DNA from: an uncultured Acidobacteriia bacterium
GTDB lineage: Bacteria > Acidobacteriota > Terriglobia > Bryobacterales > Bryobacteraceae
Assembly: GCA_903881085.1 (NCBI GenBank)
Contig: CAIRSA010000271.1
Location: 1 to 40,509 of the forward strand
Reading direction: 5' to 3'
Length of the DNA stretch: 40,509 nt
Below are positions 1 through 7,704 of the stretch, piece by piece. The first letter of the stretch is position 1, and each line of letters opens with the position of its first letter. The notes beneath the pieces are model-generated. The model did no database searches and had not been told where the DNA came from. It worked only from the letters and a program-made list of their open reading frames with translations. The position numbers and the translations under genes were made by a program.

Positions 1-8
1 AATTCAAC

Positions 9-39
9 GGGGACAATGCGGTCCGTCCCCTCCGTCCCC
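9..39. repeat. Short inverted and tandem repeat abutting the oppB stop
   Basis: GGGGAC at 9-14 is the exact reverse complement of GTCCCC at 25-30, and the 9-mer TCCGTCCCC occurs twice in direct tandem (22-30 and 31-39), ending one base before the stop codon of the permease gene. The hairpin has no T-run on either side, so it is not a standard intrinsic terminator. It may be a dispersed GC-rich intergenic repeat. The window starts here, so its full extent is unknown. Confidence 0.5.
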
Positions 40-1032
40 CTATTCATAGCGGATCCTTGGGTCGACCCAAGTGTAGGCGATGTCGACGAAGAGATTTGCC
101 ATCATTACTGCGATGGTGGCGAAGGCGGTCAGGCCGAGGATCAGGAAGTAATCGCGGGCGTTGGTCGCGTCAATGAAGTAGTGGCCCAGGCCGGGGATGG
201 CGAACATGGTTTCCACGACAACCGCTCCGGTGAGCAGGTCGGCCAGCGCCAAGCCGGAGAATGACACAACCGGCAGCAGCGCGCCGCGCAGCGCGTGCAC
301 GGTGATGACGCGCCATTCGGGAAGGCCTTTGGCGCGGGCGGTGCGGACGTAGTCCTGACTCAGCACGTCGATCATGCTGCTGCGGACCAGTCGGGCGATG
401 TAGCCGATATAGGCCATCGCCAATGTGATGGCGGGCAGCGCGATGGTGCGTAGCGTTGGAATCCGGAGGTAGCCCCATTCGAAGGCCCACTCCAGCCGCG
501 CGGGCGGCAGCCAGTAGAGCGTCAGGCTGAAGAGCATGACCAGCAGCGGACCGAGGATGAAGCTGGGCAGCGCCACGGTGAGCGCGCCGAAAGCAGAGAC
601 AAGGCTGTCGACCCAGGAGTTGCGGCGGACGGCGGCGATGACGCCTAGCGGGCACCCGATAGCGAGGGCCATCGCGTAGGCGAGCAGTCCGAGGAACCCC
701 GACACGGGCACGGCGGCGAGAATGATGTCGTTCACCGTGCGGCCCTGATAGGTGATCGATTCGCCGAAGTCGGGATAAGGATGCCAGTCATATTGTTTGG
801 TTGCGCCATTGTAAGTGAAGCCGGCGAGGCGCGCCATGTAGCGCGCGAACTGGATGTGCTTGGGCTGGTCGAGGCCGTACTTGGCTTTCATACGCTCCTG
901 CGAGGCTTCGGTGCTTTTCGCGTTGGCGAAGGGGCTGCCAGGCGCTGCCTGCACCAGAAAGAAGCTGATTGACAGCACAAGCAGTGTCAAGGGCAGCATC
1001 ACGGCCAGTCTTCTGAGAACGAATCGTAGCAT
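40..1032 (-). CDS. oppB: Oligopeptide/dipeptide ABC transporter permease, OppB/DppB type
   Basis: Inner-membrane permease of 330 residues that would form half of the translocation pore of a peptide importer. The N-terminus has the family form (residues 1-30, hydrophobic, ending in a QAAPGSPF segment), and further hydrophobic segments follow from about residue 105. The cytoplasmic EAA-type loop that docks the ATPase is visible around residues 226-246 (DYVRTARAKGL). The C-terminus ends in the typical YTWVDPRIRYE. Its ATG shares one base with the stop of the upstream binding-protein gene (TAATG), so translation is probably coupled. Four intact binding-protein genes precede it on the same strand. 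OppC and the ATPases are not in view and may lie beyond the left edge. DppB is an equally good family label; substrate cannot be told. Confidence 0.93.
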   Translation of the reverse strand: MLRFVLRRLAVMLPLTLLVLSISFFLVQAAPGSPFANAKSTEASQERMKAKYGLDQPKHIQFARYMARLAGFTYNGATKQYDWHPYPDFGESITYQGRTVNDIILAAVPVSGFLGLLAYAMALAIGCPLGVIAAVRRNSWVDSLVSAFGALTVALPSFILGPLLVMLFSLTLYWLPPARLEWAFEWGYLRIPTLRTIALPAITLAMAYIGYIARLVRSSMIDVLSQDYVRTARAKGLPEWRVITVHALRGALLPVVSFSGLALADLLTGAVVVETMFAIPGLGHYFIDATNARDYFLILGLTAFATIAVMMANLFVDIAYTWVDPRIRYE

Positions 1033-2786
1033 TAGTCAGTCTCCACCCAGGCGTATTTCATGCGAAGGACGCTCGCCACATTGAGTGGGAGCCCCTTCAC
1101 ATAGGGCTTGTATAGATTGTGGCGGGAATTGAAGACCAGTGGCATGAGCGCCATCCCTTCCATCGCCAGACGGTCGCATTCCGCCGTTTTGCGGATGCGC
1201 GCGGCGCGATCGACGGTACCCTTCGCTTCGTTGAACAATTTTGTAAAGGGGGCGGCATTCCAAAACGTCCCCGCCGCATTATCGCCATAGAATAAATCGA
1301 GAAGCAGCACAGGATCGGGCCATTGATTGGCGTCCGTGTGCGCCATGCCTTTGTAGTTTCCCTTGGCAGTCTCAGCCCAGAACAGGGAGGCCTCCATTTT
1401 GGCCGTGAGCAGTTCGATGCCCAGGTTTTCGTGCCACTGCTGGCGCAGCACTTCAGAGAGATCCTCACCCATGGGATAACCAGTTGTGTAGAGGTAGTCC
1501 AACCGCAACGGCTCACCATTCTGCTTTTTGCCACCCGGGAAGCCGGCCATTGCCAGCAGTTGCCTTGCTTCAGCGGGATCGTAGGACGTCACGTCGAAAG
1601 TCCGCCCCTGAACTGTCACTGGGACGTGCGCAGGTGGTTCATATCCCAGAGCGGGAACCCCAAGGGTGCGCGCCGGAATTTGATCGCCATTATAGACCTT
1701 GGCCACCTGCTTCTTGTCGATCGACATGTTTAACGCATAGCGAAGCAGGACGTTATCCAACGGAGGCTTGCTGGTATTGATGGTTATGTAGTGAGGATCC
1801 AACATTGGCGTTGAGCGATGATCACGCATCCTTCTTAGGCTAGGTATGTAGGCCGGCGGGATTTCAAGCCGGTCAGCCTCGCCAGCGCGGTAAAGGTTTA
1901 CGTTTGTCAGGTTGTCGCTCACCGGCAGGAAGACAAGCTCGTCCAATCCAGGCATGCCTGGCTCCCAGTAGTTGGGGTTTCGCCGCACGACGATCCGCTC
2001 ATAGGGATTCCATTCGCTCAACAAAAATGCGCCGTTGGTGACAATATGACGGGCGTCCATCCATGATTCGGGCCTGCCACGCGCCTGCGCCGCCTCAATC
2101 GCCTGGCGCGGGACTGTAAAAAATGGAGCGTTGTCCAACAGCACCGGAAAGAACTCCGTAGACCGGACGAGATCCACTTCGAGGGTCCAATCGTCGAGCG
2201 CCCGCACACCCAATTCCGATGGCTTCCGCTTGCCTGCCAGGATCTCCGGCGAGTTCCGGACATAGGCTGAATAGGTCGCAGGCACGGAGGCAGTTTTGGG
2301 ATCATACAGGCGCCGCCAGGAGTAGACAAAATCGTGGGCAGTTACGGGACGGCCGTCACTCCAGAGCGCTGGCACGGAATCAGGTGGTGCGCGGTGACCT
2401 CTGGCTAGATCCTCATTGATCTTGCCGGAACGGAACTGCTCTGCCATGTCATTGAGGTTTGGCAGGCGGGTGCCCTTGGGGTGCGGATTACCGCGCAGAT
2501 AGAACACAAAGCGCGTGGCATCCGCATTGCGTTCATAGTGGGTGGCAAGGTCGGCGGTTGGCTCCAAGGTCACTGGATGCAGACGAACGAGGGAAGCGAA
2601 CAGGCAGTCGGCAATATAGATCTCATTCATGGAAAGCATGGTTTGCGGATCGAGCGTAGAAGGCTCGATGCTGTTTTCAAAGACCATGCGGCGGGCTGCG
2701 GGCTTCTTGACGCGGCCGAAGTAGCCGTCGCGGCTTTGGCAGGCGGTGAGGAGCAGGGCGGATAGCAGCAAGCAAGGCCGCGTCAT
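1032..2786 (-). CDS. oppA: Peptide ABC transporter substrate-binding lipoprotein, paralogue 1
   Basis: Periplasmic solute-binding protein of the SBP_bac_5 (OppA/DppA) family, 584 residues, expected to capture peptides for the adjacent permease. The N-terminus is a lipoprotein signal with lipobox LLTAC followed by QSRDGYFGRV; the protein closes with KYAWVETD. I start it at the ATG at 2786, because that puts the signal peptide at the N-terminus and gives the same 4-base ATGA overlap with the upstream copy seen elsewhere in the array. A longer reading frame upstream only overlaps the neighbour and adds a non-signal extension. The family binding fold is indicated by WSDGRPVTAHDFVYSWRR and the RNPNYWEPG segment. 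It is the copy closest to the permease gene, whose start overlaps its stop by one base. Confidence 0.92.
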   Translation of the reverse strand: MTRPCLLLSALLLTACQSRDGYFGRVKKPAARRMVFENSIEPSTLDPQTMLSMNEIYIADCLFASLVRLHPVTLEPTADLATHYERNADATRFVFYLRGNPHPKGTRLPNLNDMAEQFRSGKINEDLARGHRAPPDSVPALWSDGRPVTAHDFVYSWRRLYDPKTASVPATYSAYVRNSPEILAGKRKPSELGVRALDDWTLEVDLVRSTEFFPVLLDNAPFFTVPRQAIEAAQARGRPESWMDARHIVTNGAFLLSEWNPYERIVVRRNPNYWEPGMPGLDELVFLPVSDNLTNVNLYRAGEADRLEIPPAYIPSLRRMRDHRSTPMLDPHYITINTSKPPLDNVLLRYALNMSIDKKQVAKVYNGDQIPARTLGVPALGYEPPAHVPVTVQGRTFDVTSYDPAEARQLLAMAGFPGGKKQNGEPLRLDYLYTTGYPMGEDLSEVLRQQWHENLGIELLTAKMEASLFWAETAKGNYKGMAHTDANQWPDPVLLLDLFYGDNAAGTFWNAAPFTKLFNEAKGTVDRAARIRKTAECDRLAMEGMALMPLVFNSRHNLYKPYVKGLPLNVASVLRMKYAWVETD

Positions 2787-4540
2787 TGTGTTTCCACCCA
2801 GGCGTACTTGAAGCGGAATTCCTGCATGCTGTTCAAAGGCAGCGCTTTTACATATGGCTTGAACATGGAGTGCCATACATTGTATACCAGCGGGATGGTG
2901 GGCATGCCTTCCATCGCAATGCGGTCGCACTCCGCCACCTTCCTCAACCGTTCGGTACGGTCCACTGTTGCCTTGGCCTCATCCAGCTTCTTGAGGAAGG
3001 CTTCCGGCTTCCAGAAAGTTCCGCCACCAACTTCGCCGTAAATCAGCATGTCGAGGAACGTGGCCGAGTCGAGCGATGACGTCCAGTCGCCCATGGCCAC
3101 ACCTTTGTATTTTCCGGCGGCGGTTGCCACGAAAAACTGAGCAGAATCGACTTTTGTGGCCGACATTTCAATGCCCAGATTATCCAGCCATTGGCGGCGC
3201 AAGACCTCGGAAAGTTCATCGGCAACCGCATATATATCGGAATAAGCGAAGTCGATTCGCAACCGTTGGCCGTTCGTCTGCAGGCCGCCGGGGAAGCCTG
3301 CCTTGGCGAGCAGTTGCCTGGCGGCTTCCGGATTGTAAGCAGTCACGTCATAATTGCACCCGTCAATCACCACATTGAGCGATTGGGGCGGCTGATAACC
3401 CAATAGAGGCACGCCAATCGTCTTGGCGGGCCTTTGGTGTCCGTTATACAGCTGGGCAATTTGGCCCTTATCGGTAGCCATGTTGAGGGCATAGCGAACC
3501 AGGATGCTATCGAGCGGAGGCACATGCGTGTTGAGCAGAAGGTATTGAATATCAAGGGCCGGTACTTCGCGATGGTCAGACATTTTCGTCACGGTTGGCA
3601 CATACGCCGGAGGGACCACCAAGATGTTGCCGGCATGACCTGAGCGGTACAGATTGATATTCGTTAGGTTGTCCGTAATCGGGAGGAAGACGATTTCGTC
3701 AAGCCCGGTGAGGCCGGCCTCCCAATAGCCGGGGTTTTTGCGGACCGTTACTTGTTCATAAGGCCGCCAGTCCACCAGACGGAAGGGCCCGCTAGTCACG
3801 ATGTGGCCGGGGCTCACCCATGACGCAGGCTCACCGCGCGCCTCGGCGGCTTCAATCGCCTGGCGAGGGACCACAAAGAAGGTGACCCAATCCAGCATTT
3901 TCAGAAAGAAATCCGAGGGGCCTGCGAGCAGGACTTCCAGCGTCCAATCGTCCAATGCTTGCACGCCTAATTCTGAGGGCTTGCGCTTGCCAGCAAGAAT
4001 TTGCGCCGAGTTCTCAATGTAGGCGAGTGACGGGGCCAATGGCGAAGCTGTTTTGGGATCGTACATCCTGCGAAACGAATAGACGAAGTCGTGCGCGGTG
4101 ACGGGCTTTCCATCGCTCCAGAGTGCGGGAGCGGAATCTGGTGGCGCGCGATGTCCACGCACCAGGTCTTCCTTGATCTTGCCGGAACGAAACTCCTCGG
4201 CGATGTCATCGGCGTTGGGCAGCCGGATGCCCTTCGGATGAGGATTCCCGCGCAGGTAAAAGACATATCGTGTGGCTTCCGCGTTTCGCTCGTAGTGCGT
4301 GGCGATATCGGCTGTCAGTTCCAGCGTCAGAGGGTGAATCCGCACAAGACTATCGAACAAACAGTCGGCAAGGGATGCTTCGTTGATTGTCTGCATCATG
4401 TGCGGGTCGAGGGTGGAAGGCTCCTGCCCGTTCTCGAACACTAGCCGCCGCGAGGTGGGTTTGTTCACGCGGCCGAAGTAGCCGTCGCGGCTTTGGCAGG
4501 CGCTGAGGAGCACGGACAGCACGACAACGGTTCGCGTCAT
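2783..4540 (-). CDS. oppA: Peptide ABC transporter substrate-binding lipoprotein, paralogue 2
   Basis: Second SBP_bac_5 lipoprotein of the array, 585 residues. The signal peptide ends in the lipobox LLSAC, and the next ten residues (QSRDGYFGRV) match paralogue 1 exactly; the end is KYAWVETQ. WSDGKPVTAHDFVYSFRR and RKNPGYWEAG mark the family. Its stop overlaps the start of paralogue 1 (ATGA). Its own ATG overlaps, in the same manner, the stop codon of the broken paralogue remnant upstream, so the ribosome-binding purines (GGGTGGAG) lie inside the remnant. This may be why that stub has been kept. Binding specificity probably differs between copies, because the residues between the conserved family motifs vary. 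Confidence 0.92.
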   Translation of the reverse strand: MTRTVVVLSVLLSACQSRDGYFGRVNKPTSRRLVFENGQEPSTLDPHMMQTINEASLADCLFDSLVRIHPLTLELTADIATHYERNAEATRYVFYLRGNPHPKGIRLPNADDIAEEFRSGKIKEDLVRGHRAPPDSAPALWSDGKPVTAHDFVYSFRRMYDPKTASPLAPSLAYIENSAQILAGKRKPSELGVQALDDWTLEVLLAGPSDFFLKMLDWVTFFVVPRQAIEAAEARGEPASWVSPGHIVTSGPFRLVDWRPYEQVTVRKNPGYWEAGLTGLDEIVFLPITDNLTNINLYRSGHAGNILVVPPAYVPTVTKMSDHREVPALDIQYLLLNTHVPPLDSILVRYALNMATDKGQIAQLYNGHQRPAKTIGVPLLGYQPPQSLNVVIDGCNYDVTAYNPEAARQLLAKAGFPGGLQTNGQRLRIDFAYSDIYAVADELSEVLRRQWLDNLGIEMSATKVDSAQFFVATAAGKYKGVAMGDWTSSLDSATFLDMLIYGEVGGGTFWKPEAFLKKLDEAKATVDRTERLRKVAECDRIAMEGMPTIPLVYNVWHSMFKPYVKALPLNSMQEFRFKYAWVETQ

Positions 4541-4705
4541 TGCGTCTCCACCCAGGCGTACTTGAAGCTCAGGCGGTCAACGACATTAAATGGAAGGGCC
4601 TTGGCATAAGTATTCACCATGACGTCCCACAAATTATATATTAATGGGACCTACGGCATGCCTTCCTCGACACTACGCTCGCTTTCGGCCATCTTCCATA
4701 AGCGG
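4537..4705 (-). pseudogene. C-terminal remnant of a broken OppA paralogue
   Basis: Translating the minus strand upstream of the paralogue 2 start gives a clear OppA tail: RLWKMAESERSVEEGMP, an in-frame stop (TAG at 4651-4653), then VPLIYNLWDVMVN and ending SFKYAWVETQ. It aligns residue by residue with the ends of the intact copies (RLRKVAECDRIAMEGMP, IPLVYNVWHSM). Homology fades upstream of about 4705, and another in-frame TGA lies further up. The matching N-terminal stub is at 5457-5564, so about 1.5 kb of coding sequence has been replaced by about 0.75 kb that includes brnT and brnA. The final codons still overlap the next gene's ATG and supply its ribosome-binding purines. Confidence 0.88.
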
Positions 4706-4807
4706 GTACCGCAGGTGATTCTGGCACATCATGGAATTTCGTTTGAGCCCAAAAAACAGTTCCCTTGCGGTGGCGGCCCGATATCGGCTAGTAGAAATGT
4801 GCGGCTC

Positions 4808-5149
4808 TTACTGCTCCAATTCCGCCAACTCCCGCTCCAGCGCCCCGTGCAGTAACTGCTTGATATAAGTCTGGCAGGGCATCCCCTTCCGTCGCGACAG
4901 CGCCCTCGCCACTGCAACATCCGGCGCAGTCAGACGAATCGTCACCCCTTTCGTGACCGGGCCACAAAATGGATTCCGTACCCAACCCGTCTCCCCCGTC
5001 ACCTCCGGAATGTCGCTCAGGTCGATCTCATCATCCTTCATGGCATGCAACCGCGCAATATCTTCGCGCACCTTCGCGGAGGCCTGCCGGCGGACAACGT
5101 CTTCCAGCGTCATCGGCTGCTTCTTACTCGTCCCAATCGCCTTTTTCAT
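4808..5149 (-). CDS. brnA: BrnA-type antitoxin
   Basis: Predicted antitoxin of a type II toxin-antitoxin pair, 113 residues. In the known family BrnA binds and neutralises BrnT and, through a ribbon-helix-helix domain, binds the operon promoter. The family hallmark DDEIDLSDIPE sits in the middle (about residues 39-49), and the C-terminal part (KGVTIRLTAPDVAVARALSR, then TYIKQLL) fits the ribbon-helix-helix region. Its ATG overlaps the BrnT stop by four bases (ATGA), the usual toxin-first order. It is slightly longer than many BrnA proteins because of a 30-residue N-terminal segment. The pair lies between the two halves of a broken oppA copy, which suggests it arrived by insertion. Confidence 0.85.
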   Translation of the reverse strand: MKKAIGTSKKQPMTLEDVVRRQASAKVREDIARLHAMKDDEIDLSDIPEVTGETGWVRNPFCGPVTKGVTIRLTAPDVAVARALSRRKGMPCQTYIKQLLHGALERELAELEQ

Positions 5150-5424
5150 AGAGCCTGGGGGTCCCGCCGCGTTGCCTTCCGCGCCGAAATCAGTCTGGCC
5201 ACGACTTCGACTTCCTTGTCAGTGACGGTGTGGGCGATCAGAATGACCAAAGTTCCGTCATCGAGACATCCGATCATCTGCCGCCGCTCTTCGCCATCGA
5301 CCACCCGGTCCACGCGGGCAATCGCACTGGGATCGGCGAACGCCCCAACCGCCGTCTCAAATCCGATACCATGCTTGTTGCGATTCGTGCGGTTCTTGTT
5401 TTCGTCCCAGTCAAAACGCGTCAC
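5146..5424 (-). CDS. brnT: BrnT-type ribonuclease toxin
   Basis: Predicted toxin of 92 residues, BrnT/DUF497 family; known members have a RelE-like fold and inhibit growth by cleaving RNA. Family signatures run the full length: FDWDENKNRTNRNKHGI at the N-terminus, FADPSAIARVD, GEERRQMIG and the C-terminal ISARKATRRDPQ. The start is a GTG at 5424; no in-frame ATG would preserve the conserved N-terminus. A TAAAAT sequence lies at 5438-5433 on this strand, but it is very close to the start and has no convincing -35, so the promoter is undecided. Known brnTA pairs are autoregulated by the BrnT-BrnA complex. The gene begins 33 bases after the stop that ends the oppA stub. Confidence 0.88.
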   Translation of the reverse strand: MTRFDWDENKNRTNRNKHGIGFETAVGAFADPSAIARVDRVVDGEERRQMIGCLDDGTLVILIAHTVTDKEVEVVARLISARKATRRDPQAL

Positions 5425-5456
5425 ACACCTGCATTTTAGCGCATATTCCAGGCCGA

Positions 5457-5564
5457 TCAGACCAGCCGCTTTGACGTTGGTTTCCTGACGCGGCCGAAGT
5501 AGCCGTCGCGGCTTTGGCAGGCGGTGAGGAGCAGCAGGGAGAGCACGAGTGCGATGCGCGTCAT
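5457..5564 (-). pseudogene. N-terminal stub of the broken OppA paralogue (35-residue lipopeptide)
   Basis: Starting at the ATG at 5564, which overlaps the stop of paralogue 3 by ATGA as in the intact junctions, the frame encodes a full lipoprotein signal (MTRIALVLSLLLLTAC) followed by QSRDGYFGRVRKPTSKRLV. A TGA then follows at 5459-5457. The sequence matches the first 35 residues of the other copies and stops just where they continue with FEN or VEN. If still translated it would give a lipid-anchored peptide of about 20 residues. Together with 4537-4705 it marks the two ends of one former gene, or one end each of two. Confidence 0.85.
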
Positions 5565-7303
5565 TGTGTTTCTACCCACGCGTACTTGAACTCCGTTGGC
5601 CTGTCATTAAACGGGAGCGCGTGAACATAGGGCTTTGTCATGCGCACCAGCCAGGAGTCACACAGAGGAATCATCGCCATGCCCTCCATGGCCATCCGGT
5701 CGCATTCTGCGAGCTTGCGCATGCGCATGGGGCGATCCGCAGTGGCTCTGGTTTCGCGCAGCAGACGAAGAAATGCAGCTGGATTCCAGAAGGTGCCGCC
5801 GCCATCGGGAAAAAGGAACATGTCAAGAAACGAGGTTGGATCCGCGCTTGCGCCGAAATCGCTCGAAGCCAACGCCTGATAAGCTCCAGAAGCCTCCGCT
5901 CCGTAAAGGACCTGAACTTCCATTGGCTTCAGAACGAGCTCAATCCCGAGGTTTTCATTCAACTGCCGCTGCAGCAGTTCGGCGAAACGGCTATCGGAGT
6001 TGATGAAGGCGAATTCGATGCGCAGGGGTTGGCCGTTGTGGACCCCCCGCGGAAAGCCAGCGGCGGCCAACAACTGCCGCGCCGCTTGCGGATTGTAGGA
6101 ACGAACGTCATAGCTCTGTCCGTTCACCCTTACCGGCACGGAGGCCGGAGGAGTGTAGTCACGTCCTGGAAGGACGTAGGTTCGCGAAGGTTCCTGCCTG
6201 GCATTATCCATTTTCGCCACCTGCCCCTTGTCAATTGCCATGTTCAGCGAATAACGGACCAGAACGTTATCCGTGGGAGGGTGGCGGGTATTGCACAGAA
6301 TGACGGAGATATCCTGCGCCTGTACCGTTTGGAAGTCGCGTAATTTTGAAAGGGAGCGGATAAAGTCGCCAGGAGGATCCAACGTATCGGCCTCGCCCGA
6401 TCTATAGAGATTCATGTTTGTGAGCTTGTCTGCAATCGGCAAAAGCACGATTTCGTCTAACTCCACGTTGGAGGCTTCCCAGTAGCCGGGATTTCTTTGG
6501 AGGACAATTCGTTCGTAGGGACGCCACTCGGCAAGACGGAAAGGTCCGCTGGTGACGATGTTTTTCGGGCCGGTCCACGACGCTGGTTCTTTACGCTGTT
6601 CGGCCTGTTCGATGGCTTGGCGCGGTACGGCAAGGAGGCTCCAACTGGCGGCACGCTGCAGGAAGAAATCCGTGGGGTGCGCGAGTACGGCCTCCAGTGT
6701 CCAGTCGTCCAGCGCACGAACTCCCAGTTCCTCGGGCTTTCGTTTGCCGGCGAGAATTTCATCTGCGTTGAGGATATCTCCGCACATTGCAGGGGCGTAC
6801 GGGGCCGCCGTCTTGGGGTTGGCCAGGCGGCGCCATGAGTACACGAAGTCGTGAGCGGTTACGGGCGAACCGTCGCTCCATCGGGCTGGGACTGAATCGG
6901 GTGGCGCACTGCGGTTCCTGGCATAGTCCTGACTGACCGCTCCTGATTGGTACTGCTGCCGCAGATCATCTGTATTGGCGAGCCTGATGCCGCGAGGTTG
7001 AGGATGCCCACGCAGGTAGAAGGTGTATAGGGTAGCGTCCGGGTTTCGCTCGTAGTGGGTTGCGATATCGGCTATCGGTTCGTTGGATTCAGGGTTCAAG
7101 TGGACCAACGAAGAGAACAGGGCCTGGGCAATGGCGCCCTCACTGATAAGGAGCGCGAATTGCGGGTCGAGAGAATTGGGTTCGTTGGAGTTTTCTACAA
7201 CCAGCCGGCGGGCGGTGGGCTTACGGACGCGGCCGAAGCAGCCGTCTCGGCTTTGGCAGGCGGTGAGGAGAAGGGCCGATAGCAGGAGTGCGGTCCGCAT
7301 CAT
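5561..7303 (-). CDS. oppA: Peptide ABC transporter substrate-binding lipoprotein, paralogue 3
   Basis: Third intact SBP_bac_5 lipoprotein, 580 residues. The lipobox is LLTAC, followed by QSRDGCFGRV (a Cys replaces the Tyr of the other copies); the C-terminus is KYAWVETQ. WSDGSPVTAHDFVYSWRR and QRNPGYWEAS are the family blocks. Two ATGs in a row (7303 and 7300) are both possible starts; neither has a clear Shine-Dalgarno sequence. Unlike the other copies it is not overlapped by an upstream copy: the 400 bases before it hold a plus-strand coiled-coil gene and traces of a lost paralogue. It is the most divergent of the four by eye, for example in the FPDGGGTFWNP segment and a shorter central region. 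Confidence 0.92.
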   Translation of the reverse strand: MMRTALLLSALLLTACQSRDGCFGRVRKPTARRLVVENSNEPNSLDPQFALLISEGAIAQALFSSLVHLNPESNEPIADIATHYERNPDATLYTFYLRGHPQPRGIRLANTDDLRQQYQSGAVSQDYARNRSAPPDSVPARWSDGSPVTAHDFVYSWRRLANPKTAAPYAPAMCGDILNADEILAGKRKPEELGVRALDDWTLEAVLAHPTDFFLQRAASWSLLAVPRQAIEQAEQRKEPASWTGPKNIVTSGPFRLAEWRPYERIVLQRNPGYWEASNVELDEIVLLPIADKLTNMNLYRSGEADTLDPPGDFIRSLSKLRDFQTVQAQDISVILCNTRHPPTDNVLVRYSLNMAIDKGQVAKMDNARQEPSRTYVLPGRDYTPPASVPVRVNGQSYDVRSYNPQAARQLLAAAGFPRGVHNGQPLRIEFAFINSDSRFAELLQRQLNENLGIELVLKPMEVQVLYGAEASGAYQALASSDFGASADPTSFLDMFLFPDGGGTFWNPAAFLRLLRETRATADRPMRMRKLAECDRMAMEGMAMIPLCDSWLVRMTKPYVHALPFNDRPTEFKYAWVETQ

Positions 7304-7329
7304 TTTTTAGTCAATCAGGTTGTATTCAA

Positions 7330-7356
7330 TCAAGCATACTTGAAGCGCCGATCAAA
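7330..7356 (-). pseudogene. Possible C-terminal scrap of a lost OppA paralogue
   Basis: On the minus strand these bases read F-D-R-R-F-K-Y-A followed by a stop. Paralogue 4 ends with FDLRFKYAWVETE, so seven of eight residues match in the right orientation and place, just upstream of paralogue 3. At the other side of the intervening plus-strand gene, 7699-7708 repeats ten bases (GCCGCGTCAT) identical to the start region of paralogue 1 and overlaps the paralogue 4 stop in the usual ATGA arrangement. Both scraps are short, so chance cannot be excluded. Confidence 0.4.
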
Positions 7357-7401
7357 TGCTGGGCCGAATGAAGCCACTTGTGAGTGATGGTAAGATTAGG
7401 C

Positions 7402-7698
7402 ATGGACGTAGAGAAAACAATTGAATTTCTCCTGAGCAATCAAGCTGCCGCCGATGCCAGATTGACTAGCATCGAAGCCCTTACCAGGTCAAACGCAGAG
7501 GACATCAAGGGCCTTGCCGTGAAACTTGGAGAATTGGCGCAAATGAGTTTCGAGGCTGACCGGAAGCTTGGCGAACGCATGGATAGCCTTGCCAAACGAT
7601 TCGACGAACAAGACCGCAAACTAGCCGCACGCATCGATAACCTGGTGAGCGGCATTGGTGAGTTCATGCGCCGGGACGTCCCACCCAGCACACACTAA
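7402..7698 (+). CDS. Small coiled-coil protein of unknown function
   Basis: Predicted cytoplasmic protein of 98 residues, almost entirely alpha-helical with heptad-like spacing (SIEALTRSNAEDIKGLAVKL, then DSLAKRFDEQDRK). No signal peptide, membrane segment or enzyme motif is visible. I start at the ATG at 7402 (MDVEKTIEFLL), preceded by a weak AGATTAGG; an in-frame GTG and ATG lie 18 and 15 bases upstream. It is the only plus-strand gene inside the minus-strand oppA array and is flanked by scraps that look like the ends of a lost oppA copy. It resembles in style the small coiled-coil proteins at 30512-30948. Function unknown. Confidence 0.62.
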   Translation: MDVEKTIEFLLSNQAAADARLTSIEALTRSNAEDIKGLAVKLGELAQMSFEADRKLGERMDSLAKRFDEQDRKLAARIDNLVSGIGEFMRRDVPPSTH

Positions 7699-7704
7699 GC
7701 CGCG

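Noticed and set aside
2787..2930. Longer N-terminus for oppA paralogue 1, starting at 2930
   Set aside because: It overlaps paralogue 2 by more than 140 bases and puts a non-signal sequence before a perfect lipoprotein signal; the ATGA junction at 2786 is far better.
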